Shown one piece after another: positions 21,564 to 22,714 of a DNA stretch of 22,714 nucleotides; within the stretch, counting starts at the first letter, position 1; every line of letters starts with the position of its first letter. The translations under genes and the position numbers were made by a program. The notes beneath the pieces are model-generated. The model ran no database searches. It was given only the letters and a program-made list of their open reading frames with translations, and was not told the DNA's origin. The stretch comes from a virus, in IMG/VR virus record IMGVR_UViG_3300036860_000780, positions 1-22,714 of that record. One strand, given 5' to 3'.

Positions 21564-21605
21564 GCGCCCGTAGCTCAGCTGGATAGAGCATCGGACTTCG
21601 AATCC
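21564..21605 (+). other. 5' half of a tRNA-Arg(UCG), candidate attP core
   Basis: GCGCCCG, TA, then a D-arm (GCTC AGCTGGATA GAGC), then TCGGA, a 7-base loop CTTCGAA and TCC match the first half of a tRNA-Arg. The anticodon TCG is at 21598-21600. After TCC the sequence runs into CTAACTATCTC with no variable loop or T-arm, so the gene is only a 5' half. The adjacent integrase points to an attachment site. No promoter-like boxes precede the fragment, so it is probably carried by the phage rather than being a native host gene. Confidence 0.75.
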
Positions 21606-21641
21606 CTAACTATCTCTTTTACCAAGTGTCACCTCTGGTTA

Positions 21642-21917
21642 TCACCCTTTGTTTTCATCGCGCGCGTCGTCTCCCCCAACCGTAGGAAACAGCCCGGGAA
21701 GGTAGGGGGTCCCCACAAATCCCCCCATACTGTCGGGCAGGCGCTCGATGAATGCTCTTAAATCTTGGCGTTCAATCCGAACGAGTTTGCCCAGCTTCAC
21801 GGAGCGCAGTTTACCCGACCTAATCTGCTTGCGCACCCAGCTGACGGAGGTCTGCAACATTTCGGCGACTTCCTCGCGTGTCAGAAGGGGCTCGACGGCA
21901 GGCTCAACGGATTTCAT
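21642..21917 (-). CDS. Excisionase-like HTH protein (MerR/HTH_17 type)
   Basis: The 91-residue minus-strand protein has LLTREEVAEMLQTSVSWVRK and QIRSGKLRSVKLGKLVRIER followed by QDLRAFIERL, the winged-HTH pattern of excisionases and small HTH_17 regulators. GGGGAGG about ten bases before ATG 21917 supports the start, and the ATG overlaps the preceding stop as ATGA. Its place directly across the attachment site from the integrase fits an excision control protein. It could also be a regulator only. The C-terminus (GGFVGTPYLPGLFPTVGGDD) is not part of the HTH. Confidence 0.75.
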   Translation of the reverse strand: MKSVEPAVEPLLTREEVAEMLQTSVSWVRKQIRSGKLRSVKLGKLVRIERQDLRAFIERLPDSMGGFVGTPYLPGLFPTVGGDDARDENKG

Positions 21918-22306
21918 CTCAGTTTTTCCTCCCCATCGAACGAGGAGCCGATCCGCTTCAGAATCTCCGCCGCCAACCGCTGATCCGCTTGACACGCCCT
22001 CAGTGCCTCGAGCGCCGCGACCCAATTCTTCTCTCGGAGCGGCGCAACTTCGTAGCGCCAACTCGACGGGACTGCGCCGCAGAGGCCGCACCAGGGATTC
22101 ACGAGTTCGGGCAATCCGCGCCGGCGCATCGTTGTCACCGTTTCTTCCCCATGCTCGGATGGATGAAGCATCACGTCCACGCTCCGTTGCAACATCGCGA
22201 TCGCGTCGACGTCGGCAACGGAATCATCCGCAAATGCCATCGCCAGGATCGTGTGACGCTGGGGACACAAGCACTGCGCCAGGCGTGGACCGCCCCCGCT
22301 CATCAT
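21914..22306 (-). CDS. Small Cys-containing protein, early operon
   Basis: The 130-residue minus-strand protein has an N-terminal CLCPQRH and a later CGLCGA, a pair that could hold zinc, and a helical C-terminus (NWVAALEALRACQADQRLAA, then EILKRIGSSFDG). Its ATG (22306) overlaps the upstream stop as ATGA, and its stop overlaps the excisionase-like ATG likewise. No known family is recognised. Such overlaps imply tight coexpression with the HTH gene. Confidence 0.6.
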   Translation of the reverse strand: MMSGGGPRLAQCLCPQRHTILAMAFADDSVADVDAIAMLQRSVDVMLHPSEHGEETVTTMRRRGLPELVNPWCGLCGAVPSSWRYEVAPLREKNWVAALEALRACQADQRLAAEILKRIGSSFDGEEKLR

Positions 22307-22602
22307 GGATCCCCTTCAACCAATCGGCGGGCAGGGCCGCACGGATTCCCATCGATCCGAACTATGACGCGCATGAGACAATTGAAATGCAGCGCGACGC
22401 CCAACACCCGCCCATCGGCGAGTTCCCGGAATAGCCGCACCGATAATTCACAAATCGGGCAACCCTCACAATCGGGTCGGTGCAACTCGGCGAGGCCCTC
22501 GTGTTCGGCCGCGCTGGATCCGTTGCAGACTGCGCACACATCGGACAGGCGTTCCGTCCAGGCGGATGCTGGAATGCTTCCCGGTGGAATATGCCATCTC
22601 AT
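22303..22602 (-). CDS. Small Cys-rich protein, early operon
   Basis: The minus-strand ATG 22602 is preceded by GAGG about six bases upstream and gives 99 residues. CAVC at 23-26 and C45/C48/C51 in DCEGCPIC could bind zinc. A GTG at 22620 overlapping the previous frame (GTGA) is an alternative start. The protein is otherwise unlike known families to me. Its stop overlaps the next gene's ATG. Confidence 0.5.
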   Translation of the reverse strand: MRWHIPPGSIPASAWTERLSDVCAVCNGSSAAEHEGLAELHRPDCEGCPICELSVRLFRELADGRVLGVALHFNCLMRVIVRIDGNPCGPARRLVEGDP

Positions 22603-22616
22603 GATTTCCTCGCGCC

Positions 22617-22714
22617 TCACTCGCTACCTCCGCGATGTGCGTTTCGGTCCGGCCTTCGCTCCTGCGGATTTCGGCCGCGCTCGCTTCGCGGCGGGTTGGT
22701 GGCCATTCGTACGG
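22617..22714 (-). CDS. Partial Arg-rich ORF at the window edge
   Basis: The minus-strand frame from ATG 22706 gives 29 Arg-rich residues (MATNPPRSERGRNPQERRPD and more) ending in TGA that overlaps GTG 22620. The frame stays open to the right edge, so it may be the 3' end of a longer gene. Composition alone does not prove coding. Confidence 0.25.
   Translation of the reverse strand, partial: VRMATNPPRSERGRNPQERRPDRNAHRGGSE

Noticed and set aside
22330-22362. Plus-strand bases reading PIDPNY resemble the VDPNYG motif of the repeat protein
   Set aside because: Only about 25 bases match with a few changes, and the minus-strand Cys-protein reading frame explains them. Probably chance.
22519-22534. 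TGCAGACTGCGCA as another copy of the palindrome
   Set aside because: It matches only part of the palindrome and lies in a coding frame; not a true copy.

Overview
The window is the structural, replication and integration part of a temperate tailed dsDNA phage, seen as a prophage or a free phage genome. It is moderately GC-rich, and genes are packed with ATGA-type overlaps. The head genes resemble phage Mu and its relatives: a gpI-type protease with a nested scaffold start, a DUF1320-type connector and a gpG-type virion morphogenesis protein. The tail has a 651-residue tape measure, two tube-like paralogues and no visible sheath, so a long non-contractile tail is most likely. The host cannot be fixed from this sequence. 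The zinc-ribbon DnaC-type loader and general gene style would suit a soil bacterium such as an Acidobacteriota member, but this is a weak inference.

Layout. Positions 2-982 (+) hold the end of a ParB-like protein, the small terminase and a BrnA-like ribbon-helix-helix protein. Positions 1000-5500 (+) hold the protease/scaffold, decoration protein, major capsid protein, several small head genes, a PVDPGYG-repeat protein and a head-tail connector. Positions 5500-11584 (+) hold tail completion, tube, chaperone and tape-measure genes and a tail protein. Positions 11548-12008 (-) are a two-gene antisense cassette (small membrane protein, then XRE regulator) set into the tail operon. Positions 12080-17388 (+) hold the tail hub/tip and four fibre-like proteins. 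Positions 17432-19950 (-) are the replication block: an initiator-like protein, a 37-residue basic ORF, a DnaC-type loader and a small Cys protein, with three 22-bp iterons between initiator and loader. Positions 20395-21555 (+) encode a tyrosine integrase, followed after 8 bp by the 5' half of a tRNA-Arg(UCG) gene, probably the attachment site. Positions 21642-22714 (-) form an overlapping operon of small Cys-rich proteins ending in an excisionase-like HTH protein.

Points that stand out: no large terminase, portal or MuF-type gene lies between the small terminase and the protease; a perfect 14-bp palindrome inside an identical 19-bp repeat occurs three times at gene ends in the tail module, twice directly before a ribosome binding site; the tail-chaperone pair needs a +1 or -2 shift rather than the usual -1; a 5'-half tRNA sits directly behind the integrase; a candidate iteron origin is present; and a fibre domain is repeated three times across two genes. 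No lysis gene is recognisable here.
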